Shown: piece by piece, positions 36,401 to 44,058 of the stretch | Layout of the letters: each line of letters starts with the position of its first letter | Position numbering within the stretch: the stretch's first letter is position 1 | Assembly: GCF_024054175.1 (NCBI RefSeq) | Contig: NZ_JAMXLA010000001.1 | Location: 1,234,528 to 1,298,527, forward strand | Reading direction: 5' to 3' | From: Flavobacterium sp. NRK1 | Lineage (GTDB): Bacteria; Bacteroidota; Bacteroidia; Flavobacteriales; Flavobacteriaceae | DNA: 64,000 nt | Made by a program: the position numbers and the translations under genes | Notes under the pieces: model-generated | What the model saw: the letters and a program-made list of their open reading frames with translations, nothing else | Told to the model about the DNA's origin: nothing | Database searches by the model: none

Positions 36401-36741
36401 AACTGAAGAAAATTTGTAAGCTTGTCATTTATCTCAGCGAAATGCGTTCCGATTATATCAGAAGCCTGGCGATAATCTATACCCTTTTGCAGTTTGAACA
36501 ATTTAAATACCGGAAACAGAATAAACCTGAACAACAGGAAAATCTCTACCGCAATAAAAAGCCAGAACAAAGTAATTCTTCCTGCTGATGGCAGCCAAAG
36601 AAAATACTCTACCAACAGCGTGAATATAAAATACAGCAGTCCCAGCCCAATAAAAAATAATGTTCCACGTAAAAGTTCGTTGGTATAATACTTTTTTATA
36701 AAGGCTTCCAGCTTGGAATAAATAACATTTTTTGCTTCCAA
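33415..36741 (-). CDS. DUF4175 family membrane protein
   Basis: A large protein of about 1108 residues. Two N-terminal membrane segments lie in the first 75 residues and a third near 170-185. An extracytoplasmic beta-rich domain follows (about 200-520), then a very long Lys/Glu-rich coiled-coil region (about 530-800) and Gly/Lys/Glu-rich low-complexity repeats near 950-1000. This fits DUF4175, whose function is unknown; the layout suggests a membrane-tethered structural or sensor protein. No ATG fits the N-terminus: a TTG at 36741 (MEAKNV...) gives the family-like start, while another TTG at 36777 would add 12 residues. It overlaps ybeY by 8 bp. Confidence 0.82.
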   Translation of the reverse strand: MEAKNVIYSKLEAFIKKYYTNELLRGTLFFIGLGLLYFIFTLLVEYFLWLPSAGRITLFWLFIAVEIFLLFRFILFPVFKLFKLQKGIDYRQASDIIGTHFAEINDKLTNFLQLSSQDDRSELLVASIEQKANNLQPIPFTNAVNFKKNIKYIPYAAIPVLLILFFMMSGNTSVFTQSLDRVVHYSKHYAPPAPFEFVIINNSLTAQQDTDFILEVKTAGSVVPENAMITIGSENYYLENVKPGVFQYRFEKPAKNIEFNLSANNVISQPYELNVVAVPAIANFEMVLNFPTYLGKKPETISGTGNAVVPEGTKVTWKVDALATTAIEWVGEGQTYTFTNDEDSFSLSKNILHNTEYQIFTSNNKVKHHEKLQYQLTTVKDQYPTINVAAAPDSLKLERDIVLGQLSDDYGLTKLQIVYYPQDNPEVAKRGTLPVKREVYDRFYYTFPDGLSVKEGINYEYYFEVFDNDAVHNYKSSKSSVFSHRELTDDEKRQEALQEQNSNINSLEKSIKNQDKQLSELDKLQKMGKEKDNLDFKDQKKIQDFINRQKQQDEMMKEFSKKLEENLDKFNPEKKDEFKEELKKRLEKNEKEAEKNQKLLEELRKLADKLEKEELFDKVDQLKKNSKNQAKNLEQLVELTKRFYVEKKAEQIADKLNDLGDKQEKLSESEKNSAEKQDEIQKEFDKIQEELRELEKENEELKKPMDIPADKNEEKSVEDDMQKASDELKKQNKDSKQNAKPRQKSAGKKMKEMGGKMMEMMMSGDMEQMEEDVKMLRQILDNLLAYSFSQEDVMGKFKGSTSHSSLFSKNLKKQQDLKQQFRHVDDSIFAMSLRNPKITEEITAEVGNVHYYIDKAITDLADNIVPRGVSNQQYAITSANKLADFLSDALNNMQMEMMGSGTGSPKPGRTGKGEMQLPDIIQKQEQLAQKMKEGKEGKSGKKGEGKEGEPQPGGNQKGLNKGEGEGDDGDKEGDAGELFEIYKEQQQLREALQKELEKQGMGGNGQNAMRQMKEIEKQLLNKGFKGDAMQKMQNLKHELLKLDKAIRQQGEENKRQSQTNTKEYNNNANRIPEALKDYLNSVEILNRQSLPLRPYFNQKVQTYFRKDD

Positions 36742-36913
36742 AATATATAGAATTGTTAATAACCGATAAAAATACAAATTCCCGCGAACTAATAAACGTT
36801 AAAAATCCATTTATATAGTGGGTTATCAGTATATATAGCATCTTGTTGTTAATAACTTAGCGTCAGGTTAAAATTCAACACTCAATTTATCTGTCAAGGA
36901 AATTACATAATTG

Positions 36914-36921
36914 TATCTTTG
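36914..36921 (+). promoter_or_regulatory. Predicted -7 element of gltX promoter
   Basis: TATCTTTG, perfect TAnnTTTG, 21 nt upstream of the gltX ATG. Confidence 0.65.
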
Positions 36922-36942
36922 CAGCTTAAAATTTAAGTAACA

Positions 36943-38469
36943 ATGTCTAAGCAAGTTCGCGTGCGTTTTGCACCAAGCCCTACAGGACCTTTACACATAG
37001 GTGGTGTAAGGACAGCCCTATTTAATTATTTATTTGCCAAAAAACATGGAGGTGTTTTCTATTTACGTATAGAAGATACTGACCAAAACCGCTACGTAGA
37101 AGGTGCAGAAGAATATATTATTGAAGCGCTTAACTGGTGTGGGATTCCCTTTGACGAAGGCGTAGGCAAAGAAGGTAAATTTGGACCTTACCGCCAGAGT
37201 GAAAGAAAAAACATGTACAAACAATATGCACTTAACCTAATTGAAAACGGTTGGGCATATTATGCATTTGATACTACTGAAACTCTTGATGATTTAAGAG
37301 CTGCTGCCGAAGCTGAAGGAAAAACTTTTATATATAACCATACCAACCGTGAAACATTAGAAACCTCTTTAAGGCTTTCTGAAGAAGAAGTGCAAAAGAG
37401 AATTGAAAACGGAGAGGATTATGTTATCCGATTCAAAACTCCGGTAGATGAAACACTGCATTTAAAAGATATTATTCGTGGTGATATAAAATTTGAAACT
37501 AATCTGCTTGATGATAAAGTTTTATTTAAAAGCGATGGTATGCCTACTTATCACTTGGCCAACATAGTTGATGACCATTTAATGGAAACCAGCCATGTTA
37601 TACGTGGTGAAGAATGGCTGCCTTCCCTACCCCTACACGAACTTTTATACAGAGCTTTTGGTTGGGAAGCACCCCTCTTTGCACATTTACCACTAATACT
37701 TAAACCTGTTGGTAACGGTAAGCTTTCTAAAAGAGATGGCGACAAACTTGGTTTCCCTGTTTTCCCTCTTGAATGGAAAAATCCTGATGGAACTATATCT
37801 TCCGGATATAGGGAAAAAGGCTTTTTACCTGAGGCCGTTGTTAATTTCCTTGCTCTTTTAGGATGGAACCCGGGTACAGATCAGGAACTATTTACACTTG
37901 ATGAGCTTGTACAATTATTTGATCTTGAAAGGGTACATAAAGCAGGTGCTAAATTTGACCCGGAGAAAAACAAATGGTTCAATCACCAATATTTTGGAAG
38001 ACAGGATAATGAAACTTTAGCTAAAGATTTCTCTCATGTACTGCTTGAAAAAGGCATAAACAGGCCTATTGAAGTTGTTACGGAGGTTGTAGGCCTGGTT
38101 AAAGAGCGTGCTAACTTTGCTAATGAACTTTGGGATTTAAGTGATTTCTTCTTTACAGCGCCAACAGCTTATGATGAAAAAGCTTCTAAAAACTGGAAGC
38201 CTGAAACAGCAGAGTTAATGACCAAACTAACAGAAGTACTGGAAAATATATTAGATTTTACTTCTGCCAATATAGAAAGCGTTGTAAAAGCCTGGATGGA
38301 AGAAAACGGTATTGGTATGGGTAAAGTTATGCAGCCATTGCGTTTAAGCCTTGTAGGCTCACTAAAAGGCCCTCATTTGTTTGATATTATTGCCATAATA
38401 GGCAAAGAAGAAACAAAAAACAGAATACAAAAAGCTATTGAGACTTTACAACTAAACCTTCCTGCTTAG
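36943..38469 (+). CDS. gltX: Glutamate--tRNA ligase
   Basis: A 508-residue class I aminoacyl-tRNA synthetase charging tRNA-Glu. The HIGH motif is at [11 protein letters not shown] (residues 11-21) and the KMSKS motif is KLSKRDG (near 260-266). An anticodon-binding helical domain forms the C-terminus. Length is normal. This is the discriminating or non-discriminating GluRS; because glnS is present in the window, a discriminating enzyme is expected. The stop codon lies inside its own terminator hairpin. Confidence 0.97.
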   Translation: MSKQVRVRFAPSPTGPLHIGGVRTALFNYLFAKKHGGVFYLRIEDTDQNRYVEGAEEYIIEALNWCGIPFDEGVGKEGKFGPYRQSERKNMYKQYALNLIENGWAYYAFDTTETLDDLRAAAEAEGKTFIYNHTNRETLETSLRLSEEEVQKRIENGEDYVIRFKTPVDETLHLKDIIRGDIKFETNLLDDKVLFKSDGMPTYHLANIVDDHLMETSHVIRGEEWLPSLPLHELLYRAFGWEAPLFAHLPLILKPVGNGKLSKRDGDKLGFPVFPLEWKNPDGTISSGYREKGFLPEAVVNFLALLGWNPGTDQELFTLDELVQLFDLERVHKAGAKFDPEKNKWFNHQYFGRQDNETLAKDFSHVLLEKGINRPIEVVTEVVGLVKERANFANELWDLSDFFFTAPTAYDEKASKNWKPETAELMTKLTEVLENILDFTSANIESVVKAWMEENGIGMGKVMQPLRLSLVGSLKGPHLFDIIAIIGKEETKNRIQKAIETLQLNLPA

Positions 38470-38480
38470 GAAGGTTTTTT
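38454..38480 (+). terminator. Terminator of gltX overlapping its stop codon
   Basis: AAACCTTCC/GGAAGGTTT stem with a T-run; the TAG stop is in the loop. Confidence 0.9.
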
Positions 38481-38530
38481 TATTATACTAAAAATCGTAC
38501 CTTACCACAAATCAATCTAAAACCTTAACT

Positions 38531-39541
38531 ATGGAAAATGTTTTTTTATATGTAATCCTCTTTTTCGGGTTACTTATCTTTCTTTCTTCGTTCTTTACTG
38601 TTAAACAGCAAACAGCTGTAATTGTAGAACGTTTTGGTAAATACCTAAGCATACGCCATGCAGGGCTTCAGCTTAAAATCCCTATTATTGACAAAATTGC
38701 CGGAAGAATAAATCTTAAAATACAGCAGCTTGATGTAATTATTGAAACAAAAACCAAGGAGAATGTTTTTGTAAAAATGAAGGTTTCTGTACAGTTTGTT
38801 GTAATACAGGAAAAAGTATATGAAGCTTTTTATAAACTACAATTTCCCCATGACCAGATAACATCGTATGTTTTTGACGTTGTGCGTGCAGAAGTTCCTA
38901 AACTTAAGCTTGATGATGTTTTTGAACGTAAAGATGATATTGCAATTGCTGTTAAAAGAGAACTTAATGAAGCAATGACTACCTATGGTTATGATATTAT
39001 AAATACACTTATAACTGATATTGACCCGGATATTCAGGTAAAAAATGCCATGAACCGTATTAATGCTGCCGACAGGGAAAAATCGGCTGCCGAATATGAA
39101 GCAGAAGCACAAAGAATAAGAATTGTAGCCAAAGCAAAAGCAGAAGCAGAAAGCAAAAGGTTACAGGGACAGGGTATTGCTGACCAGCGTCGTGAAATTG
39201 CAAGAGGACTTGTAGAAAGTGTAAATGTCCTTAATGAAGTAGGCATTAATTCACAAGAAGCATCTGCCCTAATTGTTGTTACCCAGCATTATGATACACT
39301 TCAATCTATAGGATCTGATACTAATTCCAACCTTATACTGTTGCCAAATTCTCCACAGGCAGGCAGCGATATGCTAAATAACATGGTAGCATCATTTGCG
39401 GCATCTAACCAGGTTGGCGAGTCAATCAAAAAAGGAAACCTAAAAAGGGAAATTGAGAAAAGGAAAACAAAAAAAGATGATTACCGCTCGCAGGAAGAGT
39501 ATGATCCTGAAAATGATAATAACGATACAAAATCAGAATAA
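38531..39541 (+). CDS. SPFH/Band 7 domain protein (stomatin-like)
   Basis: A 336-residue membrane-anchored protein of the stomatin/prohibitin/flotillin group. One N-terminal membrane segment (about 4-22) is followed by the Band 7 domain (about 23-200), with QQTAVIVERFGKY and GLQLKIPIID. Next comes a helical AEAEAQRIR/AKAEAESKRLQGQG oligomerisation region (about 190-235) and a charged, disordered tail. These proteins form membrane rings that control proteases or lipid domains. No NfeD partner is adjacent, so the role here is open. Confidence 0.9.
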   Translation: MENVFLYVILFFGLLIFLSSFFTVKQQTAVIVERFGKYLSIRHAGLQLKIPIIDKIAGRINLKIQQLDVIIETKTKENVFVKMKVSVQFVVIQEKVYEAFYKLQFPHDQITSYVFDVVRAEVPKLKLDDVFERKDDIAIAVKRELNEAMTTYGYDIINTLITDIDPDIQVKNAMNRINAADREKSAAEYEAEAQRIRIVAKAKAEAESKRLQGQGIADQRREIARGLVESVNVLNEVGINSQEASALIVVTQHYDTLQSIGSDTNSNLILLPNSPQAGSDMLNNMVASFAASNQVGESIKKGNLKREIEKRKTKKDDYRSQEEYDPENDNNDTKSE

Positions 39542-39548
39542 AAACAAG

Positions 39549-39573
39549 AAATCCCGCCTTATGAGCGGGATTT
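39549..39573. terminator. Terminator after the SPFH gene
   Basis: AAATCCCGC/GCGGGATTT stem with a 7-nt loop and T-rich tail; convergent with the next gene. Confidence 0.9.
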
Positions 39574-39579
39574 TCTTTT

Positions 39580-40059
39580 TTAAGGACGTCCTCTTGGTAT
39601 GCCCACCTGCCAATTAACAGGTTCATTTTTAAACATATAAATAGATTTATCTTTGGATATCAAATTAAAACGCCTTTCATAATATGCATTTTTCCCACCA
39701 CCAATAATTTTGTTATATAGCTTTATTTTATAATTACCTTCTAAATTTGCATCTTCCGAATCTGAATAAAGACTATCTTTTATAAGGCTTTTATCTTTCT
39801 TACAACAAATAATTATGCTGTCATTGTTAATAATCCTAAATGAATAATTACTGCTATTAATGAAATTATATTCATTAACAGCAATAGAGTTGTCATAAAA
39901 ATGGACAGAACCTCTAAAAAGCTTTTCATTTTCATTAATAATCATTCTGTTAACCGACCAATGTCCTTTAAAGTCAGAACTATAATTTCTAGGATAAAAT
40001 ATAATAAAAAGCGCCAATGCAATTAAAAACAATACTATAATTTTACCTGAAAACTTCAT
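39580..40059 (-). CDS. Hypothetical membrane-anchored protein
   Basis: A 159-residue protein with one N-terminal hydrophobic segment (about 5-22, FSGKIIVLFLIALALFII) that is either a signal anchor or an uncleaved signal. The rest is a beta-rich region with many Asn, Tyr and Ser residues and a repeated YN/IINND character, suggesting a lipocalin-like or other small beta-barrel fold. No family is recognised. The ATG seven codons inside the open frame is preferred because it places Lys directly before the hydrophobic core. Confidence 0.6.
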   Translation of the reverse strand: MKFSGKIIVLFLIALALFIIFYPRNYSSDFKGHWSVNRMIINENEKLFRGSVHFYDNSIAVNEYNFINSSNYSFRIINNDSIIICCKKDKSLIKDSLYSDSEDANLEGNYKIKLYNKIIGGGKNAYYERRFNLISKDKSIYMFKNEPVNWQVGIPRGRP

Positions 40060-40204
40060 AACATTTATTAAGTACCGCAATATACTAAAGAAAGCATTCT
40101 CTACTAAAGTTCAGTACGTAGATTAAAAAAAGCTTTCTATCTATCAGTTATTTTATTTAAATAAGATCATCGAATATCTACCTTTGTAAAAATTCTAAAT
40201 TGTA

Positions 40205-40579
40205 ATGAAGAAATTGCTGTACCCTGCTTTAATAGTTGTAATGATTGCCGTACCCTATTTTTACATTAATTCTAAATATGGAATTGATGAAGACTTCTTT
40301 AAAGAAATGTTGGAAGAACGCATACAAGAAAACTATAATGGAATTGTTATAAAAAAATTCATTGATAAATCCGGAAAATATCCTTCATCAAAAATTATCC
40401 TAAAGAGTAATACTGTTGCCGAACCCGGAAAAGAATTTTGGAAAACTATATCAGTTGGAGATTCAGTTGTAAAAGCTAAAGGAAAAGACTTTGCAACCCT
40501 TTATAAAAAAGATACAATACTAAGATATAGCTATGCAGATCATATAAATAAAATGATGAAAGAAGAACTTGCGAATTAA
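40205..40579 (+). CDS. Hypothetical small membrane-anchored protein
   Basis: A 124-residue protein with a single N-terminal membrane segment (about residues 3-20) and a soluble, Lys-rich outer part. The pattern KIILKSNTV followed by VGDSVVKAKGKDF resembles small proteins of unknown function found alone in Flavobacteria. No family is recognised. It stands alone and ends in a strong bidirectional terminator shared with the opposing operon. Confidence 0.6.
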   Translation: MKKLLYPALIVVMIAVPYFYINSKYGIDEDFFKEMLEERIQENYNGIVIKKFIDKSGKYPSSKIILKSNTVAEPGKEFWKTISVGDSVVKAKGKDFATLYKKDTILRYSYADHINKMMKEELAN

Positions 40580-40616
40580 AAAGAAAAAGCTACCAAATTG
40601 GTAGCTTTTTCTTTTA
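40579..40616. terminator. Bidirectional terminator
   Basis: AAAGAAAAAGCTACC/GGTAGCTTTTTCTTT, a 15-bp stem; its right arm reaches the stop codon of the converging gene. Confidence 0.93.
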
Positions 40617-40850
40617 AAATATCTTTTTAAAAATCCAGGTTAGCGCAGCGCTCTTTATCGGCCCGGAGAGTGATCCTAAAACGTGTAATACTTTTTTAGG
40701 AGTATCTCCTATCATATTCATAGGCTGCAGGCTATCCTTGGTTTCGTCTAAACTCCTTTTAAATTTAGCATAGGCAAGGTCTTTTTCTACCTTAAGTATT
40801 TCAAGGTCACGGTTTATCTCGTCGTAAGAATTATACACTTTCAGTTTCAT
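40614..40850 (-). CDS. DUF6327-like small protein
   Basis: A 78-residue protein with the opening YNSYDEINRDLEILKVEK, which fits the DUF6327 family as I know it, followed by a helix and a hydrophobic C-terminal segment (about 55-75) ending in KKIF. It is third in a compact operon behind a YtxH-type protein and a holin-like membrane protein, spaced by 6-12 bp. Such trios in Bacteroidota are thought to be envelope or stress related; function unknown. Confidence 0.75.
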   Translation of the reverse strand: MKLKVYNSYDEINRDLEILKVEKDLAYAKFKRSLDETKDSLQPMNMIGDTPKKVLHVLGSLSGPIKSAALTWIFKKIF

Positions 40851-40856
40851 TGCAAT

Positions 40857-41210
40857 TTAGTATTTCTTTAAAAAAATCCTTGAAAATCTTGAAAGCATAG
40901 GGCCTTCAACCAGCTTATCCTGAACATAGAATACTACAATAGCAAGGATAAGATAAATAAAACCTACAATAAGAAAACCATAAGCCATATTATCAAGCCA
41001 ATAGCCTATACCTATTGCAAGGGCAATTGAAAAAAATACCGTAACAATCATCAGCATGACAGCCAGAAGAAATAACTTCAGCATCATGGTGGTAGATTTC
41101 ATTAATATCTTAAATCCCCAGAGCTTATAGTACTTTACATTAGCATCTATAAGTTTTCTGGCTTCTTCTTTAAGATCTTCAGCGTTCTCTTTTATTTCTT
41201 CAAATGCCAT
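40857..41210 (-). CDS. Phage-holin-like family membrane protein (Actinobacterial holin-X/DUF1469 type)
   Basis: A 117-residue protein with an N-terminal charged helix (about 1-30) and two long membrane segments (about 45-70 and 75-98). It matches the Phage_holin_3_6 layout, but no lysis genes are nearby, so the holin name is misleading. It is the middle gene of the YtxH-holin-DUF6327 operon. A role in membrane stress or permeability is inferred from these partners only. Confidence 0.8.
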   Translation of the reverse strand: MAFEEIKENAEDLKEEARKLIDANVKYYKLWGFKILMKSTTMMLKLFLLAVMLMIVTVFFSIALAIGIGYWLDNMAYGFLIVGFIYLILAIVVFYVQDKLVEGPMLSRFSRIFLKKY

Positions 41211-41222
41211 AGCAGGAATATA

Positions 41223-41558
41223 TTATTTTGCAGATGCTGTTTTAGACTTTGAATCGTTTTTCAGCTCTTCCAGTTTTTTTTCAAGCATAGAGATTACATC
41301 TTCTGTTTTATGCTCTACATTGCTAACAAGATTATCTAAAGAACTTTCAAGATCTTTTTTAGCTACACCAAATTTTCCTTTAACCGTTTCGGTAAGTTCA
41401 TGAAGTTTATCTGCAAGTTCATCTTTTTTGGCGCCAACACCTTCTTTAATTTTTTTTCTGGTTTTTGCGCCTTCATCCGGTGCAAATAAAATTCCTATTG
41501 CCGCTCCAATTGCTGCACCCGCAAGTACCGCTACTACTGTTCCTGATTTACCAGCCAT
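41223..41558 (-). CDS. YtxH domain-containing protein
   Basis: A 111-residue protein with a Gly/Ala-rich membrane segment (about 6-26, VVAVLAGAAIGAAIGILFAP) followed by DEGAKTRKKI, the YtxH signature. A long amphipathic helical tail with Lys/Glu/Asp periodicity suits a coiled-coil or LEA-like function. YtxH proteins are general-stress proteins in Bacillus. It is the first gene of its three-gene operon. Confidence 0.85.
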   Translation of the reverse strand: MAGKSGTVVAVLAGAAIGAAIGILFAPDEGAKTRKKIKEGVGAKKDELADKLHELTETVKGKFGVAKKDLESSLDNLVSNVEHKTEDVISMLEKKLEELKNDSKSKTASAK

Positions 41559-41807
41559 AATATAATTTTTTTTTGATTAATAGCATAAAGATACCCACTT
41601 TAACATTTGTAGGATGTTAATATGCCGTTAATTGAAAGCCAAACTATGTAAAAATTAAAATAAGCTGATTTCACGCAGTTTTACTGAGTAAATGTAAGAA
41701 CACCTTTGCTATAAAAAATAATAGCTTACAATCATTTTTAAGAGGTTACTTTTAATAAAAAAACCTTATTCTATTATTTTAATTGATAAGATATATAAAT
41801 AATAAAA

Positions 41808-41831
41808 AAGCTCCTGATAAATCAGGAGCTT
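41808..41831 (-). terminator. Terminator of glnS
   Basis: AAGCTCCTGA/TCAGGAGCTT with a 4-nt loop and T-run on the minus strand. Confidence 0.88.
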
Positions 41832-41852
41832 CTATAAATAAAACTGATATAA

Positions 41853-43538
41853 TTATTCTTTGCTCTCAAGTTTAGCCCAGGTATCTCTAAGACCAACAGT
41901 TTTGTTAAAAACTATTTTTTCGGCATTGGTATCCGGGTCAACACAAAAATAGCCTAACCTCTGAAATTGGTAACGCTCTCCGGCTTCTGCACTTTTAAGG
42001 CTTGGCTCCAGATAGCCTTTTATAATTTCAAGCGATTTTGGATTTATATACTCTTTAAAATCAATATCTTTATCTGCATCAGGAGCTTCGTGAGTAAATA
42101 AACGGTCGTATATTCTCACTTCGGCTTCAATTGCATGTGGTATAGAAACCCAGTGAATTGTACCTTTTATTTTTCGCAAACTTGCTTCTGTACCACTACC
42201 ACTCTTACTATCAGTATCATACGTGCAGTGAATTTCGGTAATATTGCCGTCAGCATCTTTTACAACGCTCTCCCCTTTTATAATATATGCATTTTTAAGC
42301 CTTACTTCTTTACCAAGAGTTAAACGGAAATATTTACTGTTGGCACTTTCCATAAAGTCTTCTCTTTCAATATAAAGTTCTCTTGAAAAAGGTATTTCTC
42401 TAAATCCTGCAGTTTCATCTTCAGGATTATTTTCCGCTTCAAGCCATTCTTCTTTTCCTTCCGGATAATTAGTAATAACAAGCTTAACAGGATCTAAAAC
42501 AGCCATAACGCGGGGAGCAGTCTTATTAAGATCTTCTCTTACGCAAAACTCTAATAATGAAACATCTATTAAGTTTGTGCGCTTAGCAATACCAATAGTG
42601 TCTGCAAAATTGCGTATGGAAGCCGGTGTATAACCCCTTCTTCTCATACCGGATATTGTAGACATCCTTGGGTCATCCCAACCTTTAACATGCCCTTCCT
42701 GCACCAATTGTAAAAGTTTTCTTTTACTAACAACAGTATGGCTTAGGTTACGGCGGGCAAACTCGCGTTGCTTAGGCCTTACATTTCCTTCCGTGTAGAT
42801 CTGGTCCAGGAACCAGTCATATAGTTCCCTGTGCATAAGGAACTCAAGTGTACAAAGTGAATGAGAAATCTCTTCTACATAATCACTTTCTCCATGTGCC
42901 CAGTCATACATTGGATATATTTTCCATGCTTCCCCTGTACGGTGATGATGCTTGTGTAATATACGATACATAAGCGGATCGCGCATTAGCATATTGCTCG
43001 ATGCCATATCTATTTTAGCCCTTAAAACGTGAGTTCCCTCAGGAAATTCGCCGTTTTTCATCCTTTCAAAAAGGTCAAGGTTTTCTTCTACAGACCTGTT
43101 TCTGTATGGACTATCAGTACCCGGTTGAGATGGCGTACCTTTTTGTTTAGCCATGTCTTCACTACTTTGGCTGTCTACATAGGCTTTACCATTTTTAATA
43201 AACTGAACAGCCCAGTCATAAAGCTCCTGAAAATAGTCTGAAGCGTAACGCTCTTCTGCCCATTGGTATCCTAACCACTCCACGTCTTTTTTAATTGCAT
43301 CTACATATTCCTGCTCTTCTTTAGCAGGGTTAGTATCATCAAAACGTAAGTTTACAGGCGCATTATATCTAAGTCCTAATCCAAAATTAAGGCATATAGA
43401 ACTCGCATGGCCTATGTGCAGGTAACCATTAGGTTCCGGAGGAAAACGAAAACGTAGTTTGTCTTTTGCAAAACCTTTTCCTAAATCCTCTTCAATAATC
43501 TGCTCAATAAAATTAAGTGATCTTTCTTCAGTCGACAT
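41853..43538 (-). CDS. glnS: Glutamine--tRNA ligase
   Basis: A 561-residue class I aminoacyl-tRNA synthetase charging tRNA-Gln. The HIGH motif is in PPEPNGYLHIGHA (about residues 34-46), and the KMSKS motif is VVSKRKL (near 265). The two C-terminal beta-barrel anticodon domains are present. The ATG at 43538 (MSTEERSL) is preferred: the in-frame start at 43562 would lie within the -7 element and before the transcription start. Together with gltX it implies direct Gln-tRNA charging. Confidence 0.96.
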   Translation of the reverse strand: MSTEERSLNFIEQIIEEDLGKGFAKDKLRFRFPPEPNGYLHIGHASSICLNFGLGLRYNAPVNLRFDDTNPAKEEQEYVDAIKKDVEWLGYQWAEERYASDYFQELYDWAVQFIKNGKAYVDSQSSEDMAKQKGTPSQPGTDSPYRNRSVEENLDLFERMKNGEFPEGTHVLRAKIDMASSNMLMRDPLMYRILHKHHHRTGEAWKIYPMYDWAHGESDYVEEISHSLCTLEFLMHRELYDWFLDQIYTEGNVRPKQREFARRNLSHTVVSKRKLLQLVQEGHVKGWDDPRMSTISGMRRRGYTPASIRNFADTIGIAKRTNLIDVSLLEFCVREDLNKTAPRVMAVLDPVKLVITNYPEGKEEWLEAENNPEDETAGFREIPFSRELYIEREDFMESANSKYFRLTLGKEVRLKNAYIIKGESVVKDADGNITEIHCTYDTDSKSGSGTEASLRKIKGTIHWVSIPHAIEAEVRIYDRLFTHEAPDADKDIDFKEYINPKSLEIIKGYLEPSLKSAEAGERYQFQRLGYFCVDPDTNAEKIVFNKTVGLRDTWAKLESKE

Positions 43539-43559
43539 AGCTTTAAATAAATAAGATTG

Positions 43560-43567
43560 CAAAGGTA
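43560..43567 (-). promoter_or_regulatory. Predicted -7 element of glnS promoter
   Basis: Minus strand TACCTTTG, perfect TAnnTTTG, 21 nt before the chosen glnS ATG. It decides the start codon. Confidence 0.65.
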
Positions 43568-43579
43568 GTTAATTACAAG

Positions 43580-43667
43580 CAAAGTTACAGAGTATCAAAG
43601 TACCAAAGTTGTAGCATTAAAAGCCCAATTACTTTGTAACTTTGCCGCTCTTTAAACTTTGTAACTT
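43580..43667. repeat. Clustered AAAGT-type short repeats between divergent glnS and folB
   Basis: CAAAGTTACAGAGTATCAAAGTACCAAAGTTG on one side and ACTTTGTAACTTTG plus AAACTTTGTAAC on the other form both direct and inverted short repeats, covering the promoters of both genes. Confidence 0.6.
43637..43644 (+). promoter_or_regulatory. Predicted -7 element of folB promoter
   Basis: TAACTTTG, perfect TAnnTTTG, 26 nt upstream of the folB ATG; TTG at 43609-43611 is 25 nt away, longer than usual. Confidence 0.5.
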
Positions 43668-43670
43668 ACT

Positions 43671-44030
43671 ATGAATAGTATTAAACTTAAAAATATACGT
43701 ACTTTTTCTTATCACGGCTGCCTTGTAGAAGAAAGCAAAATAGGATCTGATTACTCTGTAGACCTTGAAATAAAGGCTGATTTAAAACGGTCTATGGAGA
43801 CCGATGAGCTTGAAGATACAGTAGATTATGTACATTTAAATAAAATAGTGACTGAAGAAATGGCTATACGGTCTAAATTACTTGAACATGTTGCAAAACG
43901 TATTATGAACAGGGTTTTTAAAGAGATACCTATGGTAACTTTTGTTATGGTGGCAGTATCTAAAATTAACCCTCCTATTGGCGGCGATGTACAGGCTGTA
44001 ACCATACAGCTTGAAGAAAAAAGACAATAA
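43671..44030 (+). CDS. folB: Dihydroneopterin aldolase
   Basis: A 119-residue folate-pathway enzyme that turns dihydroneopterin into 6-hydroxymethyl-dihydropterin and glycolaldehyde. The T-fold pattern is complete: an opening IKLKNIRTFSYHGCLVEE, a DYVHLNKIVTEEM helix (about 50-64), the KLLEHVAKRI motif with the catalytic Lys near residue 73, and a C-terminal NPPIGGDVQAV strand. Length is standard. It is a single gene divergent from glnS. Confidence 0.94.
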   Translation: MNSIKLKNIRTFSYHGCLVEESKIGSDYSVDLEIKADLKRSMETDELEDTVDYVHLNKIVTEEMAIRSKLLEHVAKRIMNRVFKEIPMVTFVMVAVSKINPPIGGDVQAVTIQLEEKRQ

Positions 44031-44058
44031 AAAAACCGGATTAATTTCCGGTTTTTTT
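44029..44058. terminator. Bidirectional terminator between folB and the sulfatase gene
   Basis: AAAAACCGGA/TCCGGTTTTT stem flanked by A- and T-runs, reaching into the last codons of the opposing gene. Confidence 0.85.

Noticed and set aside
40857-41210. Prophage holin
   Set aside because: The holin-like name comes from the domain family; no lysis or phage genes are near, and the gene sits in a stress-type operon with YtxH.
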